Assembly (NCBI RefSeq): GCF_019443745.1 | Contig: NZ_CP050948.1 | Coordinates: 992,001 to 1,056,000, forward strand | Source of the DNA: Iamia sp. SCSIO 61187 | GTDB taxonomy: Bacteria > Actinomycetota > Acidimicrobiia > Acidimicrobiales > Iamiaceae | DNA: 64,000 nucleotides | Direction: 5' to 3' | Shown: positions 42,501-50,862 of the stretch, piece after piece | Position numbering within the stretch: the first letter of the stretch is position 1 | How the letters are laid out: each line of letters starts with the position of its first letter | The notes under the pieces: generated by a model | Seen by the model: the letters and a program-made list of their open reading frames with translations, nothing else | Told to the model about the DNA's origin: nothing | Databases searched by the model: none | Made by a program: the position numbers and the translations under genes

Positions 42501-45500
42501 CGGTGCCGGCGGTCTGGACCCAGGCGTAGGTCAGCGGGCCCGACTCGGGATCGGTCGAGCCGGTGCCGTCGAGGGTGACGGTGTCGCCCGCCTGCACCGT
42601 CTGGTCGGCACCGGCGTCGGCCGTGGGCGCGTCGTTGAGGCCGACGCTCACCTCGTCGGTGTCGGTCCGGCCCTGGCCGTCGTCGACGGTGAGCTCGAAG
42701 GTCACCGTCCCGGGACCGGCGGGCGCCGTGAAGGACGGCGTGGCCGTGTTGGCGCCCACGAGGGTGACGGCCGGACCCGCGGTCTGGACCCAGCTGTAGA
42801 GCAGCGTGTCGCCATCGGGGTCGGCGGAGCCGGTTCCGTCGAGGGTCACGGTGTCGCCCGGCTGGGCGTCCTGGTCGGCGCCGGCGTCGGCCGTCGGGGG
42901 GCCGTTGATCGTGATGATCACGGCGTCGGTGTCGGTCTCGCCGCCGGGATCGGTGACCGTGACGGCGAAGGCCAGCGTGTCCGGACCCTCGGGGGCGGTG
43001 AAGGTCGGCTGGGCGGTGTCGGCCCCGGTGAGCACGACGACGGTGCCTCCGCCGGTCTGCTCCCAGCTGTAGGTGAGGGTGTCGCCGTCGGGGTCGGTGG
43101 AGCCGGTGCCGTCGAGGGTGACGGTGTCACCGAGGTTGGCGTCCTGGTCGGGTCCGGCGTCGGCGGTGGGGATGCCGTTGACGGTGATGGTGACGGTGTC
43201 GGTGGCGGGGCCGGCCTCGCCGTCGTCGACGGTGAGCTCGAAGGTGAGCGTGGCGGGTCCGGCCGGAGCGGTGAAGGTGGGCTGGGCGGTGGTGGCGCCG
43301 GTGAGGGTCACGGCGGTGCCGCCGGTCTGGGCCCAGGAGTAGGTCAGCTCGTCGTCGTCGGCATCGGTGGAGCCGGTGCCGTCGAGGGTGACGGTGTCAC
43401 CGCCGTTGACCTCCTGGTCCGGTCCGGCGTCGGCCTCGGGGAGGGCGTTGGGCGGGGCGGTGACCGTGATGGTGGTCGTGGAGTCGGTGAAGCCGCCGTC
43501 CTTGTCCATGATGCGGCCGTTGACGTCGAAGGTGCCGACGGCGTTCAGCACCGAGCTGGGCACGGTGGCCGAGGCCGACGTGCTGCCGCCGGCGTAGGTG
43601 CCGTCGCCGACCTCCCAGTCGCCGTCGTCGTCGAAGTCGTAGGAGTAGCGGAAGCCGGCGGTGGTGTCGGCCGAGGACGGGTCGGCCTGACCGGTGAAGG
43701 TGACCTCGGCGGTGCTGCCCAGGGCGACCGGCCCGTTGTTCCCGAACGTCGCGGTGGGGGCGGCGTTGGTGATCGTCAGCGTCGTGGCGGCCGACGTGAT
43801 GACCGCCGAGCCGGACGTGACGCGGAGGCGGACGTTCGAGGAGTCGGGGCCGTCGCCCAGCCCGATGCCGGCGAGGGTGGCGGCGCTGACGGTCGGGTTC
43901 TGGCCGGTGGCGTCGTCGAACTGGCCGTCACCGTCGACGTCCCACTCGTAGGTCGCCCCGGTGAGGGCCGGCGTGGTCGCGCCGGAGAGGGTCACGGCCG
44001 CGCCCTCCGCGGAGGAGTACGGGCCGCCGGCGCTGGCGGTCGCCGTCTCGAGCGTGAGGCTCCAGCCGCCACCGATGTCGCCGACGTCGCCGCCGGCGTC
44101 GTCGTGGACGTACAGGCTCCACGTGCCGTTCGGGCTCGTGCCGTCGAGGGCGGCGAGGTCGGTGCCCCAGGGGCCGGCGGGCGCGGGCGCCGGGAGGGCC
44201 TCGGCGATCTCGTCGTCGAACTGCGAGGGCCGGTAGGTGCCGGAGGCGAGGCCGGCCTGGCCGATGCCCCCCGCCGCCTCGTCGCTGAAGGTCAGCTCGA
44301 GGGCGCTCACCGGCGTGTTGGGCCCCACGTCCTGCATCAGCATCGTGGTCGCGCCGTTGGGGGCGACGAGCAGCACGTCGAGGTCGCGGATGTGGGTGTG
44401 GGAGACGTCGTTGAGCTCGACGTCGACATCGGTCACGACGCCGCTGGCGCCGCCCACCACGATGTTGGACGGGTACGGGTCGGAGGCGCCGAGGGAGCCG
44501 CTGGCCGGGGTGGTGATCGTGAACGCGTTGCCCCGGGCGTCGTTGTCCTGGAGGCGGATCTGGCCGCTCGTCGGCGTGCCGAGGGTGGCCCCGCCGGTCG
44601 GCGCGCTGATCGAGATCGGGATGAGCTCGTCGATGCCCTCGACGGACGGGTCGTCGACGATGGGGACGTTCACCGTCTCGCTGGTGTCGCCGTCGGCGAA
44701 GGTGACCGTCTGGCTGACCGCGGTGTAGTCGAGGCCGGCGGTGGCGGTGCCGGTCCCGGTGGTGAAGGTGACCCCGACCTCGCCGTCGTCGCCGCTGACC
44801 CGGCTCAGGGTGACGGCGGCGGTGCCCCCGCCCTCGGTGCCGCGGTACTCGACGTTGCTCAGCTGGATCTGGCCGGGGAAGGTGGTCACGCCGGTCTCGA
44901 CGGTGAGGCTCCACCCGCCCGACAGGCTGCCGGCATCGCCGTTGGCGTCGTCGGCGACGAAGAGGTTCCAGGTCCCGTTGGGGTTGATGCCGTTGAAGGC
45001 GGCGAAGGTGGTGCCGTAGGGCCCGGCCGGAGCCGGGCTGGGCCACTCGTCACCGGAGAACCCGTTGGTGTGGTTGGTGGGCTTGTAGGTGCCCGAGGTG
45101 ATGGAGCCGGAGGCGGGGTGGGTGCTCGCGGCGGCGTCGTCGAAGGTGAGGGTGGCGCCGCTGACGGGTGCGTTCTCGCCGATGTCGGACATCACGACGG
45201 TCGACTGGCCGGTGGGAGCGACGAGCAGCACGTCGACGTCTCGGCCGAGGTCGTGGCTCAGACCGGTCAGCGTGACCGTGACCTTGGTGGTCGTGCCGGT
45301 GAGCCCGCTGACCGTGACCGGCGACGGGTAGAGGCTGGCGGCGCTGTGGTCGGGTGCCGCCGTGCCCCCTGCGGGGATGGTCATCGCCGTGGTGTTGCTC
45401 ACCGTCTGGGTGGCGGCGCCGGCCGGGGCGGGCGCCGCGACCACCGCCAGCGTGCCGGTGAGTGCCACCAGCAGGGCCAGGGCCGTGCGGGACGCGCCGC

Positions 45501-45549
45501 GCGCCCGCCGTCGAGGGGCCCGAGCGTCCGAGCCTGCCGTCACCATCAT
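39571..45549 (-). CDS. Giant secreted PKD-repeat protein with DUF4214-like C-terminus
   Basis: 1992 residues. Signal peptide about 1-48 (LALLVALTGTLAVVAAPAPA). Then a P-domain-like unit (LSHDLGRDVDVLLVAP to GTWNLFVADDANGD), a Calx-beta unit (VSGDDGEVGVTFTTGTGTAT), a second P-domain-like unit, two PKD-like units, and twelve tandem ~90-residue PKD/REJ-type repeats of the form PTADAGPDQ...DTVTLDGTGSTDPDGDTLTY (about 700-1780). The last ~210 residues carry DUF4214-like units (YRVLLGRDADPEGRAYWAAR, YEEMLGRPADPGGLTFW). No catalytic residues or cell-wall sorting motif are seen; likely an adhesin or matrix protein. Two ATGs in tandem; the first has AGGGGG upstream. Confidence 0.92.
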   Translation of the reverse strand: MMVTAGSDARAPRRRARGASRTALALLVALTGTLAVVAAPAPAGAATQTVSNTTAMTIPAGGTAAPDHSAASLYPSPVTVSGLTGTTTKVTVTLTGLSHDLGRDVDVLLVAPTGQSTVVMSDIGENAPVSGATLTFDDAAASTHPASGSITSGTYKPTNHTNGFSGDEWPSPAPAGPYGTTFAAFNGINPNGTWNLFVADDANGDAGSLSGGWSLTVETGVTTFPGQIQLSNVEYRGTEGGGTAAVTLSRVSGDDGEVGVTFTTGTGTATAGLDYTAVSQTVTFADGDTSETVNVPIVDDPSVEGIDELIPISISAPTGGATLGTPTSGQIRLQDNDARGNAFTITTPASGSLGASDPYPSNIVVGGASGVVTDVDVELNDVSHTHIRDLDVLLVAPNGATTMLMQDVGPNTPVSALELTFSDEAAGGIGQAGLASGTYRPSQFDDEIAEALPAPAPAGPWGTDLAALDGTSPNGTWSLYVHDDAGGDVGDIGGGWSLTLETATASAGGPYSSAEGAAVTLSGATTPALTGATYEWDVDGDGQFDDATGQNPTVSAATLAGIGLGDGPDSSNVRLRVTSGSAVITSAATTLTITNAAPTATFGNNGPVALGSTAEVTFTGQADPSSADTTAGFRYSYDFDDDGDWEVGDGTYAGGSTSASATVPSSVLNAVGTFDVNGRIMDKDGGFTDSTTTITVTAPPNALPEADAGPDQEVNGGDTVTLDGTGSTDADDDELTYSWAQTGGTAVTLTGATTAQPTFTAPAGPATLTFELTVDDGEAGPATDTVTITVNGIPTADAGPDQDANLGDTVTLDGTGSTDPDGDTLTYSWEQTGGGTVVVLTGADTAQPTFTAPEGPDTLAFAVTVTDPGGETDTDAVIITINGPPTADAGADQDAQPGDTVTLDGTGSADPDGDTLLYSWVQTAGPAVTLVGANTATPSFTAPAGPGTVTFELTVDDGQGRTDTDEVSVGLNDAPTADAGADQTVQAGDTVTLDGTGSTDPESGPLTYAWVQTAGTAVTLTGATTSAPTFTAPASGTLTFELTVTDDGGLTDTDTVDVAVNRAPTADAGPDQDVNGGDTVSLDGTGSTDPDGDTLTYAWDQITGTAVTLTGATTASPTFSAPTGPAVLTFRLVVDDGRGGVDLDVVTVVVNGIPTADAGPDQDANAGDTVTLDGTGSTDPDGDTLTYSWAQTGGTAVTLTGATTAQPTFTAPAGPATLTFELTVDDGNGETDTDTVTITVNGIPTADAGPDQDANAGDTVTLDGTGSTDPDGDTLTYSWAQTAGTAVTLTGATTAQPTFTAPAGPATLTFELTVDDGEAGPATDTVTITVNGIPTADAGPDQHANLGDTVTLDGTGSTDPDGDTLTYSWEQTGGGTVVVLTGADTAQPTFTAPEGRDTLAFAVTVTDPGGETDTDAVIITINGPPTADAGSDQAASLGDTVTLDGTGSTDPDGDTLTYSWAQTAGPAVILVGATTSQPTFVAPAGPATATFVLTVDDGQGRTDTDEVSVSFNGAPIADAGEDQAANAGDTVTLDGTGSSDPEGDDLTYSWTQTDGPTVTLTDPTTSEPTFTAPEGPATLTFELTVTDEDGLTGTDTVTVTVNGPPTADAGPDQLVNAGDTVTLDGTGSTDPDADTLTSSWVQDSGPDVTLTGPTTATPTFTAPEGPAVLVFTLTIDDGEGRTDTDTVTITVNGPPTADAGGDEDVVERTEATLDGTGSTDPDGDDLSYAWTQTSGPTVTLDGAATATATFTVPDAPASLAFELTVTDELGRSDTDTVVITSLPRFTPDEAFVEHTYRVLLGRDADPEGRAYWAARLADGTTRTAVARLVGFSTEATQGRVLDQRYQAWLGRPADDAARAFWTPRLRDGQPIVDLERSILASGELYQRGGGSDAGYVGVLYELLLGRAPSATDLAFWEARVASRGRTSVAGEILGSNESERRRVATAYEEMLGRPADPGGLTFWTGVLDETRDLRRVEVRLAAAWVNQPGSSV
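40205..43450. repeat. Twelve ~270-bp tandem repeats (PKD units), with a copied block
   Basis: Period 270 bp, in frame with the giant gene. Units around 41280-41720 are nearly identical to those 1620 bp (six units) away at 42900-43340, showing a recent multi-unit duplication or gene conversion. Units at 41720 and 41990 are also almost identical to each other. Confidence 0.88.
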
Positions 45550-45566
45550 CTTCGTCGCCCCCTGAG

Positions 45567-45648
45567 CGCAACGTGCACGCGCCAGGTTGCGTGTCACGAC
45601 CGCACGAAACGTAGTGGGCGTCGCGCGCTTCGTCCATCCTATGGACGA
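45567..45648. promoter_or_regulatory. Inverted repeats upstream of the giant gene
   Basis: Two candidates: CGCAAC (45567-45572) with GTTGCG (45586-45591), and a perfect 8-3-8 repeat TCGTCCAT-CCT-ATGGACGA (45630-45648). Either may be an operator for the giant gene; the second could also end transcripts from the upstream acetyltransferase gene. Confidence 0.45.
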
Positions 45649-45662
45649 GTGCCGACCGGTCG

Positions 45663-46541
45663 TCAGCCGACGATGAGCTCGTACACGGCGACGTCCGCCC
45701 GGGGCTCGAGGGGCACGAGGAAGAGCTCGACGGGCCCCGTCCCCGGCATGTCCAGGCGGTGGGTGCCCTGGGTCAACGGTCGGTCGCGCGGGCCGGTCAG
45801 GAGGGCGGAGTAGGGCACCGGCCCGGGCCACCCGGGGCGGGGTCGGGCGTCGACGGTGTCGACGGTCAGGGTCGGTCCGTCGGGCAGGCACGCCACGGCG
45901 GTGCCGAGGTGGCCCGCCAGGTCCTCGTAGCGGGGCATCGCCGGCGGGCTCGGCGTCACCTCGGTCGGCTCGTGGGCCGGATCACCCGCCGGATCACCCG
46001 CCGGATCGGCCGCCGCGACGGCGGGCGTCGCGGGCGCAGCGCCGGCGGGGCGCTCCATGCCGAGGTGCAGCCCCTGGACCTCGCGGCCCACGAAGCCGAG
46101 GCGCTCGTAGAGCCGGCGGGCCGGGTTGCCCGGCTCGACGTGGAGGTGGACGGCGAGCCCGTCGGCGTCGGCGGCGGCCAGCACCTGGGTGAGGACGGCG
46201 GTGCCCACGCCGTGGCCCCGGAGCCCGGGCACGATGGCGATCTCGAGGATCTCCAGCGCGGTGTCGGTGCGGTGGAGGTCGAGCTGGCCGACGGCGGTGC
46301 CGTCGAGGGTGAGGACGCCGAGCTCGGCCTCGGGACGGGTGGCCTCGCGGTGATGGTCCCGGGCCCGCAGCTGGAGGTCGACGAAGGCGCGCTGCTCCTC
46401 GGGGCCCCAGCCGGTCAGGGCCAGCTCGTCGCTCCGGCTGGCGGCGAACAGGGCCCGGACGAGGCCGGCATCGTCGTCGGTGCGGGGTCTGCGCTCCAGC
46501 ACCCCGAGCGAGGTGGCGATCGGGGCGGGGCCGGTGGTCAC
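45663..46541 (-). CDS. GNAT acetyltransferase fused to a DUF6916 domain
   Basis: 292 residues. Residues 8-170 are a GNAT domain (acetyl-CoA loop IVPGLRGHGVGTAVLTQVL; C-terminal NPARRLYERLGF). A Pro/Ala linker with DPAGDPAGDP repeats leads to a C-terminal DUF6916 domain (about 205-292: YEDLAGHLGTAVACL, PVPYSALLTGP, LTQGTHRLDM, VELFLVPLEPRADVAVYELI). DUF6916 recurs in the Tat-exported protein at 48394-48837. GTG start only 24 bp from the divergent Nif11-like gene, so the promoters overlap. Likely modifies a product of the neighbouring operon; inference. Confidence 0.85.
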   Translation of the reverse strand: MTTGPAPIATSLGVLERRPRTDDDAGLVRALFAASRSDELALTGWGPEEQRAFVDLQLRARDHHREATRPEAELGVLTLDGTAVGQLDLHRTDTALEILEIAIVPGLRGHGVGTAVLTQVLAAADADGLAVHLHVEPGNPARRLYERLGFVGREVQGLHLGMERPAGAAPATPAVAAADPAGDPAGDPAHEPTEVTPSPPAMPRYEDLAGHLGTAVACLPDGPTLTVDTVDARPRPGWPGPVPYSALLTGPRDRPLTQGTHRLDMPGTGPVELFLVPLEPRADVAVYELIVG

Positions 46542-46552
46542 CTCGCGGACCG

Positions 46553-46558
46553 TACCCT
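46553..46558 (+). promoter_or_regulatory. -10 box for the Nif11-like operon, leaderless
   Basis: TACCCT ends 7 nt before the GTG at 46566. The divergent gene starts at 46541, leaving only 24 bp for both. Confidence 0.45.
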
Positions 46559-46565
46559 GGCGCCG

Positions 46566-46766
46566 GTGGACGACCTCGACCGCTTCCGCCTGCGCGTCCT
46601 CGGCGATGCCGACCTGCGTCGCCGCCTGCAGGAGGAGGCCGATCCCACCCGCTTCGCCGTCCGGGTCGTGGCCCTGGCCCACGTCGAGGGGTACGACGTC
46701 GACCTGGGGACGGTGCGGGCCGAGCTCGACGACGCCCGGCACCGGTGGCTCGCGCGGTGGATCTGA
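46566..46766 (+). CDS. Nif11-like small protein (possible leader or adaptor)
   Basis: 66 residues. DLDRFRLRVLGDADLRRRLQ, then ADPTRFAVRVVALAHVEGYD and a final amphipathic helix, following the Nif11 pattern (F...V..D..L...L...D...F......A...GY). Nif11 domains serve as leader peptides of some RiPPs, but here only ~12 residues (DDARHRWLARWI) follow the domain, with no Cys/Ser/Thr-rich core, so a stand-alone adaptor or scaffold is as likely. Stop overlaps the sulfotransferase start (TGATG). Family call made by eye. Confidence 0.65.
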   Translation: MDDLDRFRLRVLGDADLRRRLQEEADPTRFAVRVVALAHVEGYDVDLGTVRAELDDARHRWLARWI

Positions 46767-47776
46767 TGACCCCCGCCCCGCCGGTGGGGGAGCGCCGTCC
46801 CGACCCCGCCGACGCGCCCTGGGACGACCCCGAGGACTGGACCCCGTGGCGGGTCGGCCCCGGGCCCGAGGGCCCGGTGGTCGAGTGGTTCCACAGCGCC
46901 GGGCTCGCCTTCGACGACCCCTTCTCCCAGCAGACGGTGCAGCGCGCCTTCGCTCACCCGTTCCGCCTCCTGTTCACCCACCGCACCGCTCTGGCCCGCA
47001 TCGAGGCCGACGCCCACCGGGCCGCCAGCCTCCCGATCGCCGGCGTGGTGCTGCACATGTCGCGCTGCGGGTCGACGCTCGTCAGCCAGGTGCTGGGCAG
47101 CCTGTCATCGGTGCTCGCCGTGTCCGAGCCCGGCCCGGTCGACGACGTCCTCCGCCTGGCGCGGGCCGCCCACCGGCTCCCCGACGGCTCGGTGGTCGGC
47201 CCCGACCACGTCCGGGCGATGGTCGATGCCGTGGCCCGGCCCCGCGACCCGGGTCAGACGGCCTGCGTGGTCAAGCTCGACGCCTGGACCGTGGCGGACC
47301 TGCCCCTCCTCCGCGCCGCCCTGCCCGGCGTGCCGTGGGTGTTCGTCCACCGCGACGGGGCGGCCGTGCTGGCGTCGCACCGCCGGGTCCGCGGGGCCCA
47401 CGTGCTGCCCGGCGTGCTGGCGGGGCCGTGGCCGGCATGGGACCCCGGGGTCGAGCCGGGTCTCGGCGTCGACGAGCACGCCGCCCGGGTGCTCGGGGCG
47501 CTGTGCGACGCCGCCGCCGACCACGCCGGGCCCGACGGTCGCTTCGTCGACCACGCCGACCTGCCCGGGGCCGTGGCCGAGGTCGTCGCCCCGCACTTCG
47601 GTCTCGACCTCGACGCCGCCGACCGCACCGCCATGGCCGCCGCCGGCGAGCGCGACGCCAAGAACCCGCGGCTCCTCCACGTCCGCCCCGAGCCACCGTC
47701 GGCGGACCTGGTCGCGCTGGCGGCCCGGTGGATCGAGCCGGCGCGACGCCGTCTGATCACCCACGCGCAGCGATGA
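46766..47776 (+). CDS. Sulfotransferase family protein
   Basis: 336 residues. The 5'-phosphosulfate loop is visible as LHMSRCGSTLVSQVLGSL (about 92-109) and the 3'-phosphate motif as WVFVHRDGAAVLASHRR (about 190-206). It would transfer sulfate from PAPS to a hydroxyl or amine. Starts at the ATG overlapping the Nif11-like stop; its stop overlaps the hydroxylase start (ATGA). The coupled order points to a pathway in which one protein or small molecule is both hydroxylated and sulfated. Confidence 0.87.
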   Translation: MTPAPPVGERRPDPADAPWDDPEDWTPWRVGPGPEGPVVEWFHSAGLAFDDPFSQQTVQRAFAHPFRLLFTHRTALARIEADAHRAASLPIAGVVLHMSRCGSTLVSQVLGSLSSVLAVSEPGPVDDVLRLARAAHRLPDGSVVGPDHVRAMVDAVARPRDPGQTACVVKLDAWTVADLPLLRAALPGVPWVFVHRDGAAVLASHRRVRGAHVLPGVLAGPWPAWDPGVEPGLGVDEHAARVLGALCDAAADHAGPDGRFVDHADLPGAVAEVVAPHFGLDLDAADRTAMAAAGERDAKNPRLLHVRPEPPSADLVALAARWIEPARRRLITHAQR

Positions 47777-48342
47777 CGATGCCGGCCGCGGTCCGGCTGC
47801 CGTGGACGTTCGCGGTCGAGCCGATCGCCCGCGAGGTCGCGGCGATCGCCGACGACGAGTGGGAGCTCCACTTCAACACCGGGATCTACGCCGGGGACTG
47901 GAGCACGGCGGCGCTCCGGGCCCCCGTCGGGGGCGTGGGCGCCTTCGCCGGCTACCCGGACCCGACGGCGACCGGGTTCGCCCCGACCGACCTCCTCGAC
48001 CGGTGCCCGGCGACCGCGGCGGTCCTCGCCGCCGTCCCGGCGGAGCTCCTGTCGGCCCGGTTCCTCCGACTCGGCCCCGGGGCCGAGATCCGCGAGCACC
48101 GCGACCACATGCTGGGCCACGCCCACGGCGAGGTGCGCCTCCACGTCGGCGTGACCTCGAACGCGGGAGCCGAGCTGGTGGTCGACGGCGGGGTGGTGCC
48201 CGTGGCGCCCGGCGAGTGCTGGTACGTCGACGCCAGCCGGCCCCACCGCGCCCGCAACGACGGTGCCGCCGATCGGGTCCACCTCGTCATCGACTGCGTC
48301 GTCGGAGCCGAGCTTGACAGCGCGCTGCGGTCGACCATGTAG
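47773..48342 (+). CDS. Aspartyl/asparaginyl beta-hydroxylase-like Fe(II)/2-oxoglutarate oxygenase
   Basis: 189 residues. Fe ligands HxD in EIREHRDHMLGHAHG and distal His in SRPHRARNDG, with Arg two residues on for 2-oxoglutarate binding; RLHVGVTSNAGAELVV forms the core strand. Matches the Asp/Asn hydroxylase (AspH) fold by length and spacing. It would hydroxylate an Asp, Asn or Pro side chain in a peptide. Coupled to the sulfotransferase by a 4-bp overlap; a new hydroxyl could then be sulfated. Confidence 0.88.
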   Translation: MTMPAAVRLPWTFAVEPIAREVAAIADDEWELHFNTGIYAGDWSTAALRAPVGGVGAFAGYPDPTATGFAPTDLLDRCPATAAVLAAVPAELLSARFLRLGPGAEIREHRDHMLGHAHGEVRLHVGVTSNAGAELVVDGGVVPVAPGECWYVDASRPHRARNDGAADRVHLVIDCVVGAELDSALRSTM

Positions 48343-48393
48343 GGTCGCCGACCGAACGCGCCGCGTAGGGCGCCACGGGCTGGGGAAAGCGCC

Positions 48394-48837
48394 ATGGAGA
48401 CGAGCACTGGTTGGTCCCGACGGCACGTGCTCGTCGCGTCCGGTTCCGCAGCCGCGGCGCTGGCCGTCGCCGGGCCCCTGAGCTCGGTGGCCGCAGGCGC
48501 CCGCCGGCCGGGCGGCGCCCCTCGAGCGGTCGTCGGCGCCACCACCGGCCTGCGGCGCGACCACTGGACGCCGCTCGTCGGCCAGACGGTCGCCGTCGGC
48601 GGGCCCGCCGGCTCGGTGCGCGCCACCGTGGTCGAGGTCGAGGACATCGTCGGGGCGCCGGCCGGGGCCTCTCAGCAGTTCGCCGTCGCCCTCGAGATCG
48701 GGCGCCGGGCCCGCGACATCAGCGGCCTCCGCCCGGTCACCATCGCCCGACGAGGCGTCGCCACCCTGCTGGTCTCCCCGGTCGAACGGGGCGCCCACCA
48801 CCGCACCTACCAGATCGTCGTCAACACCCTGAGCTAG
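48394..48837 (+). CDS. Tat-exported DUF6916 protein
   Basis: 147 residues. Twin-arginine signal: WSRRHVLVASGSAAAALAVA. The mature part is a DUF6916-like domain (WTPLVGQTVAV, ATVVEVEDIVG, SQQFAVALEIG, TYQIVVNTLS). Tat export implies folding, perhaps with partners or modification, before secretion. Related to the C-terminal domain of the GNAT fusion at 45663-46541. Function of DUF6916 is unknown; relatives occur beside tail-collar proteins. Confidence 0.8.
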   Translation: METSTGWSRRHVLVASGSAAAALAVAGPLSSVAAGARRPGGAPRAVVGATTGLRRDHWTPLVGQTVAVGGPAGSVRATVVEVEDIVGAPAGASQQFAVALEIGRRARDISGLRPVTIARRGVATLLVSPVERGAHHRTYQIVVNTLS

Positions 48838-48868
48838 CGCCCGCCGTGCCGCGGGCCAAGGAGTCACC

Positions 48869-49384
48869 ATGAGCGAACCGTTCCTCGGAGAGATCAAGAT
48901 GGTGGGGTTCAACTTCGCCCCGCGCGGCTACGCCCTGTGCAACGGCCAGCTCCTGTCGATCGCCCAGAACAGCGCGCTCTTCGCGTTGCTGGGGACCACC
49001 TACGGCGGCAACGGGCAGACCACCTTCGCCCTCCCGAACCTGCAGAGCCGGGTCCCGATGCACTTCGGGCAGGGCCCCGGCCTGTCGTCCCGGGTCATGG
49101 GTGAGCAGGCCGGCACCGAGAACGTCACCCTGCTCTCGACCCAGATGCCGCAGCACAACCACCTCGTCAACGCCAGCACCGGTGACTCCTCCTCCAAGAA
49201 CCCCTCGGGTGGCGTCATGGGCGGGACGGCGTCCCCGATCTACGCGACCGGGTCGCCCAACGCCCAGATGAACCCGGTGACGATCGGCTTCGCAGGGGGC
49301 AACCAGCCCCACGAGAACATGCCGCCCTTCCTCGTCGTCAACTTCATCATCGCCCTGCAGGGCATCTTCCCCTCCCGCAACTAG
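48869..49384 (+). CDS. Phage tail collar domain protein (MdpB/microcystin-dependent-protein family)
   Basis: 171 residues. EPFLGEIKMVGFNFAPRGYA, then CNGQLLSIAQNSALFALLGT, TTFALPNLQSRVPMHFGQGP and the end NMPPFLVVNFIIALQGIFPS are classic tail-collar features. No signal peptide. Homologues in phages form short tail-fibre trimers; free-standing bacterial ones were first noted as microcystin-related proteins in cyanobacteria and have no firm function. Last gene of the Nif11-sulfotransferase operon, 31 bp after the DUF6916 gene, with AAGGAG before the ATG. Confidence 0.93.
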   Translation: MSEPFLGEIKMVGFNFAPRGYALCNGQLLSIAQNSALFALLGTTYGGNGQTTFALPNLQSRVPMHFGQGPGLSSRVMGEQAGTENVTLLSTQMPQHNHLVNASTGDSSSKNPSGGVMGGTASPIYATGSPNAQMNPVTIGFAGGNQPHENMPPFLVVNFIIALQGIFPSRN

Positions 49385-49500
49385 GTCGGCTCGACCTCGT
49401 CGGTGGTGGTCGGTCGCCCACCGCCCGGCGAGCGATGAGAACCTGGGGTGGTGTCGTCGGTACGGGTGTGGCTCCGCTCCGGACCGTCGACGGTCGCGCC

Positions 49501-50439
<939 letters not shown>

Positions 50440-50712
50440 GCCCGGCTCGACGCCGGCGAGTCGGTGTTCTGCTCGGCGGTCGGTGTCGTGGCCGCCGGCA
50501 CCGTTCTGACACCGCTGCCGGACACCGATGTCGCCTGGCGCGAACAGAACGACGGTCGAGGCGGCCATCGCCGTTCTGGCACCGCTGCCGGATTCGGGGA
50601 CGACCGACCCGCAACGACCGACGACCGGATGGCCTGCGACGGACCCGCGACGCCGCGCCGGCCGACCACCGTGCGGCCCGCGACCACGCCTCGGCCGCCC
50701 GCGCGCCGCCCG

Positions 50713-50741
50713 CCACGGATGGTGCCTGGCACCATCCGTGG
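50713..50741. repeat. 29-bp perfect palindromic repeat (second exact copy)
   Basis: Identical to 38864-38892. Intergenic between the two sigma factor genes. Confidence 0.85.
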
Positions 50742-50831
50742 CAGACCGCCGGATGGCCGCGAACGGCGGCAAACGTCGTTCACCCGATGGGGCGAACGTC
50801 ACGCCGGGTCGTTGCCACGGCAACCGGCGGC

Positions 50832-50862
50832 GTGGTTTGGTGGTGGTCGACGTTCAAACCAC
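50832..50862. promoter_or_regulatory. Inverted repeat in the sigma-factor promoter region
   Basis: Perfect 8-bp arms GTGGTTTG and CAAACCAC, 15 bp apart, ending 33 bp before the start at 50896. The GTTT inside may be the -35 of a SigB/F-type promoter. Confidence 0.45.

Noticed and set aside
40205-43450. Regular repeats that could suggest a CRISPR array or VNTR
   Set aside because: Period 270 bp, in frame, no unique spacers of 30-40 bp and no cas genes; they are protein repeats.
40168-45813. A 1881-codon open frame on the plus strand opposite the giant PKD gene
   Set aside because: Gly/Val/Glu-rich periodic sequence that mirrors the 270-bp repeats; it has no signal peptide or family, while the minus strand gives clear PKD, Calx-beta and DUF4214 domains.
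48869-49384. The tail-collar gene as evidence of a prophage
   Set aside because: No capsid, portal, terminase, tape-measure or lysis genes lie on either side; neighbours are modifying enzymes and sigma factors.
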